A DNA stretch of 64,000 nt from Camellia lanceoleosa (GCA_025200525.1 CM045761.1:139192223-139256222); one strand, 5' to 3'. Shown: positions 1 through 12,645, counted from the first letter of the stretch. The notes: a model not told the origin generated them from the letters alone. Made by a program: numbers and translations.

Positions 1-2639
1 ATTACCAAATCCCCACTTTACTGGTAGCTAACTGGAAGGCACATGGTACCTCATCCACACGTGTTTTCGGTCTTTCACTATGGACACTTAGGCCAACTTA
101 ACCAATACCAACTACACCCCTATGCGGACTTACCAACGTATTTATCCCAAAAACCACTCAATATGAACTTGTTTCACAAAATAATTACCTTCCTCAAAAC
201 AATATATTTTTCCAATGCAATATTCGAAATCAATTGTATCAATGACAAAATGGAATGACTATGCAATGCCCAACGCAATAACAAGGTTCCATTTAAACAT
301 CTCAATAATGCCAATGCTATACACTTTCGTATCAATGCCAATTTTTCAATTTATCCACACAATCGTCCATTGTGGTCAAATTCTACATCTCTTATCAATG
401 CAATATCATAATACATTACAAGAGATAAAATAATACAACATTAACCTTCAAGCATTTTTCATACATTAATTATCATAATATAATTCTAAAGGATGACATA
501 ACAACTTTAACTTTCATGTATTCTCTTCCACTTGGTCATTTCAAGAGCAACCAACAATAAGCTATACAACAAGCTTCAATTTAACTAGTTCTCATTTTCT
601 TTCCATGGAATTTCCTCTTTATACACAATCATAGGAATATCTCAATCACATATTCACCATAATACTAGACAACCAAAGATTTCATAACATCTCATCATTT
701 TTTCCAAAATAAATTCCCAATTTCTAGGGTTTCTACCAAACTAGGTTTTTTCTTATTTTTGAAAAGGTTTTTCCAAGACAACATCCCTCCTTAACAATAT
801 AGTTCACACCCTCAAGAGGTTTTTGAAAACATTGAGAAACCCACTTTTAAAGTCATCAAGAACTCATGAGCCAAAATCAAAGTTCAATACTATAAGAGGA
901 AGTTCCAAAATCAACATAAACTTGCATAAATGTATATATAACTCCAAGAGAATCCCTAACTTAAGCTTTGGAGAAGAAGAGAGAAGAAAACCCCCAAATT
1001 TGATGGTGTTGAAATCTGATCTCCATTGCACAAAACGTAGCCCTCGAGGAGTTCTCCAATTTTAATGAAGGAACCAGGGTCAAAGCTTTAATGGATTTGG
1101 AGATATCAAAGGATTAATGTGATTTTGTGAGAGTAATGTAGAGAGCATGAGGAGAAATGTGTTTTAAAGAGAGAGAGATAGAGAGGTGAGAGAAAAGTGA
1201 GGTGGGTGCTCAACCCAAGAAAAGAAAAAGAGAAAATTTTTGGACATAGTGCGTTCTCACACGTACGGTACCATTTTTGCACGTACAGTACACACCTTCC
1301 GCATGTGTGCCACTCTCCCCCACACGTGCAACTCACTTTGCACACTTGCTCTCCATTCGTGTATTGAAAGTAGTGTTGAACCATCGACGGCACCTCACTA
1401 TACGTGCGGCCTCACCTCTTGCACTTGTGGCCCAAGCCTTCGCATGTGCGGTCCTGCCTTTTATCTAGAAATTGAACTAGCTGAACTGTCACGACCCAAA
1501 CCCGCCCCTATAGGTTTAGCATCGTAACCGGCCAGTAATCCTTGGATTACCGAAGGCCTCTGTACAGATTAACAAAATTAAGGGGCTAGCGGAAGTAAAT
1601 ACACGAATATGGTTGTCCATTGAGCTGTGCTGACTTATATGAAACAGAATATTTAAAACTTTATATACATCCGATAGCCAACCACACATTATACCCACAC
1701 ACATTACAGTATCTTAAGTACAACCAACATAATCAAATCCAGTCTCATACATATACAGAATCAACAGGACTGAACACAGGACACTTCGAGAACCTCCACG
1801 TGAGGTGCAATGGTTGGCTGACAACAGAAACACAGTTCCAGACAAAAGCCTTCGGGCTCGATCTCCAGAATGCCCACCTATATATACATATATACAAACA
1901 GTGAGCTAAAGCCCAGTGAATAACATTAAGGTAAAAGGGTTAGTGAACGAAATCCGAACATATCATAATTAGCAGAAACAGACTAGAGCATAATCATTCT
2001 CATATCAGAACATAATAATGGTACATCCCATAGAACACATTACAGAACGTCTTCCGACTAGAGTAATCGATTCCGGATATCGATTAAACACATATCACCA
2101 CATTGGAGTGGCTAACGAGATCTCGTAAACACATGAATGTCATGGACCCGCATTTTCATGCCGTCCCCCATGACTTGGGACTATTTATGGATGCCATAAT
2201 AGATTTCAAATACGGAATATTCGTTCACAAAAACAGATATCATTTCAGAAAACATAGCTTATCACATTTCATTTGGAACATAATTCATATAAATGTATGT
2301 TTACGATAACGTTACTCACAGTGGTACCAGTAAGCAGTCAATCAATCCTCGAGTCTTAACCTACAATCACCAAATACATAACACAAGCATGTATTATCAT
2401 TACACATTCAAGTGGCCATTAAGGCTTAGCTTTCATTACATTGGTTCTTATTCTTTCTTATCACATTGCCTAAAACACACACACTTGCAGTCTCGAAACA
2501 TAGTACATTCTTTTCTTAGTGTGTTTCTAATCTATAACCTCATTACTATGGCTTAATTAAGGCTTAGGAATGCCTAAGATGCAATGAGGATGCCAAAACA
2601 TGCCTTGGAACACTTAGGCAAAATTTCTGAAAATAAGGT

Positions 2640-2850
2640 CCACACTCGAGCGTAGCTTTCCTCGCTCGAGCGGACATGCAAAATGTAAATGGTCGCTCGA
2701 GCGCACATTCCTACGCTCGAACGATCTGTAAAAGACATGAAACTTCTAGGAGCTTGCAATTCATACTCGAGCAGACTTTTGGTCGCTCGAGCGGAGTGCA
2801 CACACTCGGAGTGGTCGCTCGAGCGTGAACTCCCACGCTCGAGCGTAGAT
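2640..2850. repeat. Cluster of CTCGAGCG palindromic motifs
   Basis: About eight copies or near copies of CGCTCGAGCG or its halves lie within 210 bases, spaced roughly 15-45 bases apart, inside an otherwise AT-rich LTR. The core CTCGAG is self-complementary. The block sits where the related LTR at 49317-51554 has a GC-rich block built on CACGTGCGG instead. The function is unknown. Confidence 0.6.
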
Positions 2851-3429
2851 ACAAATTCTGGAATTTCCAGATTGCACCTACGAGCTCAAAACTCGAATTC
2901 CAACCTTCAAAACACATCTCTTGGGCCCCAAAACTTGAGATAACATAGTAAACTTGTAAAACATTAAAAATTACGGATTATTTCATAAAATCATCACCCA
3001 AGAGTTTGTTAAAAGTTCCCAATTTCAACTTAAACTTCAAGAATGTTTATGAACACAACATGCATGAATTTTTCTTGTATCAAACTTCTCAAAACATGAT
3101 CAAACACCACAAAACAACTTGAAACTCGATGATCTTCCCTAATTAAGATGAATTTCAAACATGCATGAGAGAATTCTCGGAGTTCATGCTCAAATTGTGA
3201 GAAAATGCACATGCATGCATGAATTGCAACTCAAATCTTTATTCTAAGCTCAATATGCACATCAAACTCATAATCTTGAAGAAATTTCATGTTAAATGAC
3301 TTAGTTACACAATCTAGAGGTTGTAATCTTATCTAGAGTTTTGAATTACTCTTGTTCTAGCACAATCTTTGATCAATTCAAGCTATAACCTTCAATTCTT
3401 CTACAATCTCTTCCTTTCTCTCACTAGAA

Positions 3430-3543
3430 TTGTGCTCTCTCTCTCTCTCTCTAAGATGAATTCTCAGATTTGTGCATTGAGGGAGATGAAAGAAAATGAA
3501 CTCAAAATGAGCTTATATCTCATATATATATATATATATATAT
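3430..3543. repeat. (TC)n and (AT)n microsatellites
   Basis: A short TC run lies near 3435-3452 and an AT run at about 3523-3542, within the solo LTR. They are simple repeats, and the short ORF that runs through them has no coding support. Confidence 0.8.
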
Positions 3544-4086
3544 GGTGCTAAAACACATTAATTAGAATATTAGGTTAACCAAACATGACTTAATTAATTG
3601 TTCTGAATCAATTTTGAATAAAACTTTCCATATGGTTCTAAAAATTCCAAATAACATATTGGTGTGGTCAATTTCAGTTTCGGATGCCGACAAGGCTTTC
3701 GATTTACATATTAAAGTGAAATTCCAAACAGATATTTCTATAAGTAACAGATAGAAAGCCAAAATCATACAAAGTGCAGAATAAACACATAATTTATTTT
3801 AATCCACTCATTAACATCATTAAATACGAATTCGTGGCTAATTACGGATAGGGGTTGTTACACTGAACCCGAAACACCCCTAATCCAATTTCATGCTTTT
3901 TGAAACAAGCGAAACTCAACTTCAGAATGAAAGAAAGATGAGGATTAGAGGGAAGTTTCAAGAACGGTGAACTTAAACGGTCAACAAGACCTCGGAGTAA
4001 ATCTCAACACTCCCAACACGAGCAAGATAATCACAATTAAAGGAAAACGAGGTGAATTATATACTCAGGGATCACAAGTGCCAGTA

Positions 4087-4222
4087 CCTTCTAGCTAATG
4101 CCTGGAGAACTTGGTAGCGCTTAAAATGAGGGGTTCAAAACCTTCTAGCTAACGCCTGGAGAACTTGGTAGCGCTTAGAATGAGGGGTTTCAGAACCTTC
4201 CAGCTAGAGCCTGGAGAACTTG
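4087..4222. repeat. 54-bp tandem repeat, about 2.5 copies
   Basis: The segment starting CCTTCTAGCTAATGCC recurs at 4087, 4141 and 4196 with a period of 54-55 bases and a few substitutions. It lies in the right-hand part of the outer LTR remnant. Confidence 0.8.
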
Positions 4223-5065
4223 GCATTATGAGTATTGGAAAGGTATATCCTTAGCTTACCGTGCTTAAGGCAGGTAGAGCGTTGTTGGGTTCTCGTTATC
4301 ATCTCGGTTCTATTTATGTGTATCCTGCATAGTGATGATTCCTTTATGGAGGATGTCAGTTGTCTTATATGGTTATGTCAAGTGCATTTTATATGTCCTG
4401 TCTTCGTGTTCGTTTGTGATATCATTATTTGGAACTTGTGATTTGAATTGGATATAAGTTCGGAATTAGAGAAAAGTAATTGGATTTGTTTTGAAAAACC
4501 TATTATTGTCGGGCAAGTCTAAAATAAAACGGTTGCAAGAAGAAAGAAAAGAGAATGGTTTAGGTTGTTGGATAAATTGAATGATTTTGAGAAAAGTACA
4601 TATATAAGTATATCTTCATGTATAGACCGGCACATTATGTATATGATATGACCTAAAGAATTCATGATCATAGCTATCTGTATGTTATTACTGTTTAGGA
4701 TCATGTTGGGATCCGTACTGGACTTTATGTTCATTCCACATTACTAATCATTTTTCTGAGGAATGTCGAGAAGTGGTTCAAGATCGAGGATCTTCTTTAT
4801 CTGTTCGCCACGGAGCCTCTTAACTATTGACTGAATGCCGTTGTTGTAAAAGGATTGAACCCTTTTTCTTTTATGTAATGATGTAAGCCTGCGGGCAATT
4901 TTATTTAACTATGTCACATGTTGCATTTGTTTTGTATACGAATGAGAGAATCTTCTTCTACTTATTTTTATTAAGATATTGGAACTTCTGTTTGCTATCT
5001 CTAAAATTGTAACATAATAACGATTTGGTAATGTTATCCGAGTAAATAAAAAGAGGGGCATTACA

Positions 5066-6496
5066 AGCCCTATTGACTCGAATTATTCATTTATAAATCT
5101 TGAATTTGTTTTTATGTATTTTCCATTGATTTTGATAGTAAGAGTTTTTTCAGACTTTTTTTTATATATTTTTTATGTGTTTTATGTTTGTGAAATGATC
5201 ATTTGATACTGGTGATGATACGGTTAAATTTATTAAAATGATAAATGATCAAAACATTTTAGCCTTTGTATATGAGTTTAGATTTACTTTTGGCTTATTT
5301 GAGTTAGTTTGTATTGAAATATGAAGTGGGAAATGGATGTAGTTGAACTGTATTTTTTAAAAAATATTTTTACAATGATAAATTATCTCCAAAAATTAAA
5401 TATAACCTTTTGATAAATAAGTCTGGTTCATAGGATCAATTTATCCTTATCTTGTCAAATAATCCTATTATATAAGGGAACACTATAGTTTAAATGGCTA
5501 AATGACTATAAAGATAACATTTTGGATAAAATTAGTGAAACATCCCCCTCTAACTTTGTGTAATATGAGAGGTCCAAGGTGTTTTTTTTATTTATTTATT
5601 TTTTTTATTTTTTATTTTTTTTATTAGTTAGGATCTCTCGATGAAATTTCTTTGTGATCATACTAGATAAATTTTGAAATTTTTCTGTGAAAATTAAAAA
5701 TTTTCTGTGTCGATACTGAAATTTCTTTGAGTCGGGTGAAATTTCTCTGAGTCGAAATTTCTCTATGAAAATTTTGGGGAACCTTAACTATTATGAAAAT
5801 ATTGTATGTCCTTTATTTTGTAAAATCTTAATATCAGGTACCTTAAAAAAAATTCCTCAACTTTTTTGTATGGAAACTTCTATTTGAAAAAAATATATAT
5901 ATGGTATATTATTATAAATTACAAAATATTATTTGGTCATTATACTCTAAAATACCAATTCACTTTTACAAAAATATTAGTTGGTCATTATTCACTTTTC
6001 ATTTTTAAATAGAAGTGTTGTATGTAATATCTCATTTGTACATGTGTAATAATTTTTTAAATAAATTATACTGACCTTTCTTGAACAATGAAGAAAATAC
6101 CATTAACATAAAATTTTAATATAATAATACTCTACTCTTTTAAAATATAAATTCCATAACACTAAAGCACACACAATTATGAATCTGCTATGATAAAAAA
6201 AAAAAAATGATAATTGTATCATTTTTTAAGATTACAATGCATATTTTATCATTTATTTACTAGAAAATTAACTACATCCAAGCACTCATATATTTATTTT
6301 TAATTAATAAAATTATATGATTATAATTGTTAAATTAATTTAATTTTTTTTATAAATAATAAATAATTTACATACGAAAAAAAATGTCAGATTATCCGTA
6401 TGAATCCTGTTGTGGGCCCACAATAAGAAAAATAGACTGGTCCAGTTTTTCCACAAACTGGAGGTAATCAATTCTTATGAGAATTGTGATGCATGG
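5066..6496. other. AT-rich intergenic stretch
   Basis: This is very AT-rich sequence with T and A homopolymers and short direct repeats, such as a TTTATTTATTTTTTT run near 5585-5625 and repeated ATTTCTCTGAGTCG-like phrases at 5700-5760. I see no coding region, RNA gene or transposon end. Confidence 0.7.
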
Positions 6497-6745
6497 GCCC
6501 TGTTTGGCACAGCTTATAATCAGCTTATTACAGCTTTCAGCTTAATTTAAGTTATTTGATGTGTTTGGTTTAGCTTATAGCTTATAGCTTATAGCTTTTT
6601 GGAAGTCAGAAATCAGCTTATTCTTTGAGTGGGGCAGGAGATGCTTTAAGAATAAGCTGGAAATCAGCTTAAGCTGAAAGTTATAAGCTATAAGCTGTTT
6701 AGGCATAAGCTATAAGCTGTTTCCCACAGCTCTACCAAACGGGGC
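6497..6745. mobile_element. MITE with GCCC-TGTTTGG inverted ends
   Basis: The left end reads GCCCTGTTTGGCACAGCTTA and the right end, reverse complemented, reads GCCCCGTTTGGTAGAGCT. The interior is full of AGCTTATAAGCTATAAGC palindromes that let the whole element fold on itself. There is no coding capacity. The target duplication is unclear (CATGG on the left, TATGG on the right), so whether it is hAT-like or Harbinger-like is undecided. Confidence 0.6.
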
Positions 6746-7342
6746 TATGGTCTTTTTTGGATTAATTATTTTATTCAATTTTATGTTTTTCCGTTATGGT
6801 GTCTTTCTTTGGATCAATTTTTTCACAACTTTTCCAGTTACTTTTGCGGCGAATTTTCCAGTGTCTTTTCTGGCATCGGCTAAATTTTCCGTTCAGTTTT
6901 TTAGAGTGCTCTTATCTCCAAATAAATTTTTTTCTTAGATCTAATGCCTTGCACACACTTTAAGATGAACTTTTCATTAATGTACTCTAAATTGTTATAG
7001 TTTTATTTAATTTGCATAATACTTAACTTCCTTTTTCATTAATAATTTGATAATTATTTGGATGAAAAAATGATGTCATCTCTTTTACGCGAAAATATAT
7101 ATTTTTATGTTGTTTTTATTTATATTTTCACACCATCTGCATTAGTTTCAATCTATTTAAGTGAGTGTAATTATGTTAAAATTATTAAATTTATTTAATT
7201 TTTTTAAATTAAAAAAAAAGATTAGTATAATTTATCTATTTTTTTAGACAAATCTAAAATAAATAAATAAATTAATTAATTTACTAAGAAGAGGGCAGTG
7301 CAGTTCATGAAGCGTGTGGGGAATATTGACACACTATTGGCT
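6746..7342. other. AT-rich spacer
   Basis: A 63-residue ORF at 6747 has low-complexity hydrophobic content and no recognisable motif. I see nothing else. Confidence 0.6.
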
Positions 7343-7350
7343 GTTGTGAT

Positions 7351-7820
7351 TAGGGTTGCAAAAAAGTTGAGCCGAGCCGAGTTTTGCTGAGCTCGAGCTT
7401 GGCTCGTTTACTTATCGAGCTCGTTTATTAAGCTCGAGCTCGACTGGATAATAAATTAGGTTCGAGCTCGCCCGCCTCGTTAACATTAATAGAACTCGAG
7501 CTCGGCTCGACTCGATTAAATTTTTTTTAATATTATTTATATTATTTAAATACAAATATTTAAAGAAAAAATATTATTTATATTATTATTTAATATATAG
7601 ATAATATATTTATTATATAATTTAAATAAAGATAAACGAGCCGAGCTTGACGAGCCAAACTTATGCGAGCTCAAACTCGGCTCGTTTACTAAACGAGTCT
7701 ATTATTCGAGCTTGAGTTCGACTTGTTTACTAAACGAACCGAGCCGAGCCGAGCCGAGCCGAGCTCTTAACGAGCTGAGCCGAGTTTGTTCATAAACAGT
7801 TCGATTCATTTACAGTCCTA
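7351..7820. mobile_element. hAT-type MITE, GAGCCGAGC-rich
   Basis: The left end is TAGGGTTGCAAA and the right end, reverse complemented, is TAGGACTGTAAATG, both of hAT form. The flanking octamers GTTGTGAT (7343-7350) and GTTATGAT (7821-7828) match at seven of eight positions, as expected for an 8-bp hAT target duplication. Each arm is rich in GAGCTCGAGC and GAGCCGAGC phrases around an AT-rich centre, so it can form a long hairpin. It has no coding capacity and would have depended on a transposase from elsewhere. Confidence 0.8.
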
Positions 7821-7828
7821 GTTATGAT

Positions 7829-8377
7829 GTTGACTCTGATGTTTACCTACTATGAAGAACTTTTCAACACAAATGTCCAACACAGTTCCATGAACCTTCC
7901 CAACAATAAGCTAATCTCAAAGTGAGACACGGTCATTTATTAGCCTTTTTTTACTCTAATTTTCTTGTCCTAACTCAAACACTATTACATTATTTGTAAT
8001 TTCAACCATTTAAACGGTGACCTAAAATAACATAAAATTTGAAATCTTATGAGTTGAGCCAAGTCAAGTTGAGTAACAAATTATTCCATTTTAGTTAGAA
8101 AATTTAATTATTCTATTTAGTTTTGAGAATTTGAGATTAACTTATTACTTGAACAATGCAATTTGATAAAAATGTTATTAATGTCTAATTAAATTAAATT
8201 TTAAAATATATTATATTTAACATATCTTAAAAAATAAATTATTAAAATAGAATTATTAAAAAATAAATTAATTTGGAAGCTCGGCAGTGACTGCCTCCTT
8301 AAGTCAAGAGCCGTCCCGTCCATCAACACGGCCAACTGATTTGACTTTTTTTTTTATTTAAAAAAAATTACAAAAAA
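7829..8377. other. AT-rich spacer before the Helitron
   Basis: There is no ORF of note and no repeat end. The base at 8377 is A, the expected left flank of a Helitron insertion. Confidence 0.6.
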
Positions 8378-8861
8378 TCTATATAACAAAACAGCTCAGT
8401 TTTCTTTCTTTGATGGGACTTCTGTCCCTTTGGCAAAATATCAACCATTTGATTGACCTTAATCCAAGGGCTCACAGTATTATACTCCTATTTTCAACCC
8501 ACACCCTCTCTCTCTCACAGTCATCTCTTTGTTTTTGGTTTCTGATTTCAAAATTTGAAATCAGACCCCATTCTCTCTCTCTCTCCATTAGACCTGCTAC
8601 CTTGTCGGAGCCCAACCCTTGCCGGCGACCGAACCCCGAACCTCCTATTAGTCTCTTCCCCGACCGAATGGAGCCCGAATGTATGTATGTATATGCATTT
8701 GTGTATTATATACATAATTTTATATATGATTATGAGGCTGTTAGACTTGTGTGCCCAAAAATTAGGGCTTTTAGACTGCAGTGAAAAGAGTTTTGTAAAG
8801 TGCGAATAGATACATAGATGGAGATGGAGGTTCGGCACACCGTCGAAGCATCGGAAGCATC

Positions 8862-9200
8862 GACCTCACCGTGGAGGAATCCGACAGCGGCGGTGGATCT
8901 GACAGGTCAGTCCATCAGCTCCTCTGTGTCAAGTACGATGGACCTTGCTCTGTTTCTCACTACTTCAAACCCAAGCCCACTGGTACCTCTCTCTCTCTCT
9001 CTCTGTCTATATGTGTGTGTATTCATGTTTATATATATATGGATTGTATTGTTGTAGTCTATATGTGTGTGTGTATTCATGTTTATATATGGATTGTATT
9101 GTTGTAGGTATGGACGTGGAGGGACTGAAAATGGAGGAAGCTTACTTCAGGGGAAGGAAGTTGCAAGGCACCACTTTTCCTCTTCCCCAAGGCTATTCTG
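8862..9200 (+). pseudogene. Captured RNaseH2 subunit C-like exons, unit 1
   Basis: Two exons can be read. Exon 1 (about 8862-8982) gives VKYDGPCSVSHYFKPK in its last third and ends CCCACTG before GTACCT. Exon 2 (9108-9200) gives MEEAYFRGRKLQGTTFPLPQ and ends TATTCTG before GTGAGT. The junction is phase-consistent: a glycine codon is split one base plus two. VDGP-like and FRGR-L-G motifs followed by a PxGY segment are what I know of RNase H2 subunit C, the non-catalytic subunit of the enzyme that removes ribonucleotides from DNA. The intron is kept, so capture was from genomic DNA. No in-frame ATG precedes exon 1 in this copy, and the rest of the gene is absent, so this is a fragment rather than a working gene. 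Confidence 0.6.
9006..9107 (+). repeat. Intron tandem duplication with doubled acceptor
   Basis: A roughly 50-base segment, CTATATGTGTGTGTATTCAT through TTGTATTGTTGTAG, occurs twice in a row. Two 3' splice-acceptor-like TTGTTGTAG sequences therefore lie in the intron between the RNaseH2C-like exons. The same doubling is present at 15325-15426 and 21640-21741. Confidence 0.75.
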
Positions 9201-9837
9201 GTGAGTCATTGTTGTTCCTTTTCTTTGTTTTCCTCTCATTGCCAAAATACTCAGTTGTGTTCTACATTTGATCAGAATGTTTATTCTCGCGTTTAATTCA
9301 ATGAAAAATACATTGCAAATAGAATCATAACTCAGTTGTGCCTTCTTTTATTTATTTTGAATGCTTCAATGGCTGACTCTCTGTTTTAAGTAGAACATAA
9401 AGGACAAAAGGATTATGCATAAGTTCATAATTTTTTTGTTCCAAACTGTAATCATGAATTTTTTCGCTCTTTTCCTAAATAACATAGACTAATTCAATTG
9501 TGTTGGTTGTGTAAAATGATAATTGAACGAAATCTATCTTGATAATTATTTGCATGATTTTTCTCAGAACATCTTTTGGTACACATTGTATTTAAACTTA
9601 TTTTTATTCATCTTAAAAAACTTATTCAAGAGAAGGTGGAGCTGAATATTCAAGAGAAAGAGAATATTTGACAAAAACATAATTTTTGATATAATTTTTT
9701 TTTTATTTTTTATTGATAAATTAAAATTGTTTATCAATCCCATATCTGATTTTTATTTTTTATTATATATTTTTGAATAAGGAGAACAGTTTTTTATTTA
9801 GGGCGAAGTTTTAGGAATCTAATTAGCAATTTAAAAC

Positions 9838-10040
9838 TAAAAAGAAACCTTGCAGACATATAGTTTCTTGGATCTGTGTAATGCGAAGGTGAAAGAAAAG
9901 CAAGGAAAGATTGTAAAACTAAAAAGGAAACCTTGCAGACATATACTTTCTTGGATCTGTGTAATGCAAAGGTGAAAGAAAAAGCAAGGAAAGATTGTAA
10001 AACTAAAAAAGAAACCTTGCAGACATATACTTTCTTCCAT
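9838..10040. repeat. Short tandem repeat, about 2.5 copies (unit 1)
   Basis: The block AGAAACCTTGCAGACATATA followed by a TTTCTTGGATCTGTGTAATG phrase and a GTGAAAGAAAAGCAAGG phrase occurs twice in full, then a third time in part. The corresponding blocks are at 16157-16362 and 22481-22675. ORFs on both strands across it are side effects of the repeat. Confidence 0.85.
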
Positions 10041-12589
10041 TTAAACTATTAACTCTGGATATTGTTCTCCACATGTCTTCTATTTACTTTTTTTTTGTTT
10101 GGTTCATTTGATCATTGCATGGTAGAGAATCTATTTGTTTAAGTAAGCACTAGAAAAGTGGTATTCTCTTTGTTAAATCATTTCTGCAATTTCATTGAAT
10201 AACATGATTCCAATTTTGTAAATATATGTTCTTGAATTTGTGCTTTTTATAAGCTATATCAAGAACTAGAAAAGTGGTATTCTCTTTGTTTTCAATTCCA
10301 TGGCTTTCTTGTGGAAGCATGGGTGAAAATATTTTCATATTTTGCTCAAGCTTTATGCTATCATTTCATTGATTTAATGGGATAACGATCATTGAATTTT
10401 AACTTTTGTTAATCATGCCACCTAATGGAGAGGAGATTTTATAGGTGATTTTGGGAGCAAATATGGTTGTCTATCTACAATACGTCTACTCAATTGTGAA
10501 ATTTGGTTATTTTTTCTCTGCAATAATTTTGTTGTATTTTTCATTATAACAACACAAGTCAGAGAGAAAGATAATCCAACAATTTAAGTTTAAAAGTAAA
10601 TCAAATTATTATTAAAACAATGCCTTTTTATTTTATTTTAATGGGAAAAAAAGTACTTAGCATTGAAGAAAGGAAAACAGAACAAAAAAGTGAAAGTAAA
10701 AGAAAGACGAAAGACTTCCAAGTCTGTCACAAAATGATACCTTTCATTTCTTCATCTTTTGTTTGTTTATGGACTGACTTTTGCTAGGAAATGGGGCAAT
10801 CAAAATCAGGGGTAGTGTCTGTGTCACGTGTGTGTGTGTTTTAAAACTGTCCTTTTGTAAAATAATGAAAATAGAAGAGACACAGAAGGGATTGACAAAC
10901 AAATTCTGCTCAATGTTTTATTACTGTTTTTATTCTGTTTTTTATCACAAAAATTCTGCTCAATGTTTTTTATTCTGTAATTAAAAATTATGTTTTTATT
11001 ACTGTCAACTGTTTAAATTAGTGATGAGAGACAAAAATTCTGCTCAATGTGTTTACTGTTATGAGAGACAATTTTATGTTTTTCCAAAAATTCTGCTCAA
11101 TATGTTTTTCCAATAATATATATGGATGTGAGCATGAATTTAGATGTTATGAGAGACAATTTTATCATTACATGAATATTCAATTAAGTGAATTTTTATC
11201 ATTTCATGCTCACATTCAATTTTTATCATTTCATGAATATTTATCATTAATTGAATAGTTGGTCCAGATGATGATATTTATCATTATTCAATAGTTGGTC
11301 CAATTGAATAATTGAATATTCCACAATATATATTATGAGAGACAAAAATTCTGCTCAATGCGTTTACTATCAAGATATTTGTCTAGGTATATTATTTATT
11401 TGGCCATTGAAAAACAACCTGCCATTGAAAAAATAGAAAAACAACCTTCCTTCAATAGAAAATTGTAGGTTGTGATTCCTGTCTGTCTACAATTGCAGAT
11501 TTTGGCAGGAAATCAACAACCTTCCTTCACATACTGAGCGACAAAATGTTGTAGTAATTAAAACATGCCTTAAATATGTAGTTCGTACAACCTTCCTTCA
11601 CATTCATATTCCTACTTTATGGCATTACCTCATAAAACTCTGTCAAGGCTTCGATGACCTTCAAATTTTGAGCTCAAAATTGCAAACCCCAAGGTTCCCA
11701 AGTTCTTCACATTTCCCTAAAATTAAATATCAAAAAACAATCAGTCTATAGTCTGTGAAAGTGAGAGTGTGAGTGAGAGTGAAAGAATGAGAACTTGGCT
11801 CAATTCTTCTTAGGAAGATACAATTCAGTGAACCAACCAAAAAAAAAAAAAAAGACTTCAACCATGTTTAGTTTTGCAATTGTTTAGAAACTGAAATAAA
11901 GTAATGAAAGGCAGTTTAGATGAAAGCATGCAATAACAAAAACAGTGATGGCACCATTACCATTAGAAAGTTACGACAAACTTCTCTGGTTGTGGTTGTT
12001 GTGAGTTAATGGTTTCGAGCGAACCATATTCATCCTCAGGTGTATTTGCAAGTTGATTGTTTGGAGTTTTAGATGAATTATTGATTATGGAATTTTTGGA
12101 ACTATTTTCTCTATTATTTAATATTTCGAGACAATTTTAAATTGTAATTTTTTGAGACACTATTTATTAGATGTTTGAGGAATTTAGTGCCCTTTATTTG
12201 AAGAGATTGATTGGAGATGTAATTTTAATATTATTTTTTACTTATCAATGGGTTTCTATGATTGCAATTTTTATTTTGATATGGATTTCGAATCTCTGTA
12301 TTTCGGTTTTAAATGGTTTCTTGCATCTCTACATCGACATGGTTTTGGTTTTAATTTTGATTTTTAAATGGGTTTCTACGATTTCGGTTCTGATTTTGAA
12401 TTGGGTTTGTATGATTTCGGTTTTGGTTTTGAAATGGGTTTCTAATCTCTGTATTTCGATATTTATGTATTTCTACATCTCTATGTCTGCAGCTCTATAT
12501 TTTGGTTTTGGAATGGGTTTTAGGTTGTGTTTAGTTTCATGTGTTTGCTAACTACATTAAATTGTAAGTCCTGACCATGATTATTAAAA

Positions 12590-12645
12590 TCGCGATCCGG
12601 ATCGTAGGATCGTACGATTCTACGATCCTACATTGCTAAAACGAT
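12590..12645. repeat. GATCGTACGATC palindrome
   Basis: A nested inverted repeat built from GATCGTAGGATCGTACGATT and its complement could form a stem-loop. It is repeated at about 18910-18965 and 25238-25290. The use is unknown. It may be the core of a small palindromic element carried by the Helitron. Confidence 0.5.

Larger units (their letters stand above)
1487..3862 (+). mobile_element. Solo LTR, 2.4 kb, large gypsy type
   Basis: It starts TGTCACGACCC and ends GGGTTGTTACA, giving the TG...CA ends of an LTR, and the six bases CTGAAC flank it on both sides (1481-1486 and 3863-3868). It matches the element at 49317-51554 in size and layout, for example a shared segment of the form GAGC-CAGTGAATA near 1900-1925 and 49785-49805. 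There is no internal domain, primer site or second LTR, so it is best read as a solo LTR left by LTR-LTR recombination. A 6-bp duplication is unusual for gypsy integrases (normally 5), so one base may match by chance. Confidence 0.55.
1..5065 (+). mobile_element. Outer large LTR remnant, cut by window start
   Basis: The stretch ends in GGGGCATTACA at 5055-5065, which resembles the CA end of large plant gypsy LTRs. It is interrupted by the solo LTR at 1487-3862, and the sequence on the two sides (1-1486 and 3863-5065) would then be one older LTR whose left end lies outside the window. Positions 1240-1460 hold a GC-rich block of CACGTACGG, CACGTGC and GCATGTGCGG motifs, like a block in the LTR at 49317-51554. 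No coding region is convincing. The family assignment is inference from layout, and no second end is visible. Confidence 0.35.

Noticed and set aside
1106..1527. Cys- and Thr-rich ORFs on both strands
   Set aside because: They arise from the repeated CACGTGC/GCATGTGCGG block of an LTR, and no cysteine-rich peptide family or signal peptide fits.
12171..12551. 126-residue hydrophobic ORF repeated in all three Helitron units
   Set aside because: It lies in T-rich DNA, encodes mainly Ile/Leu/Phe/Val with a repeated LILIW-like pattern, and a two-base deletion alters it in unit 2. Its conservation is only that of the whole repeat.
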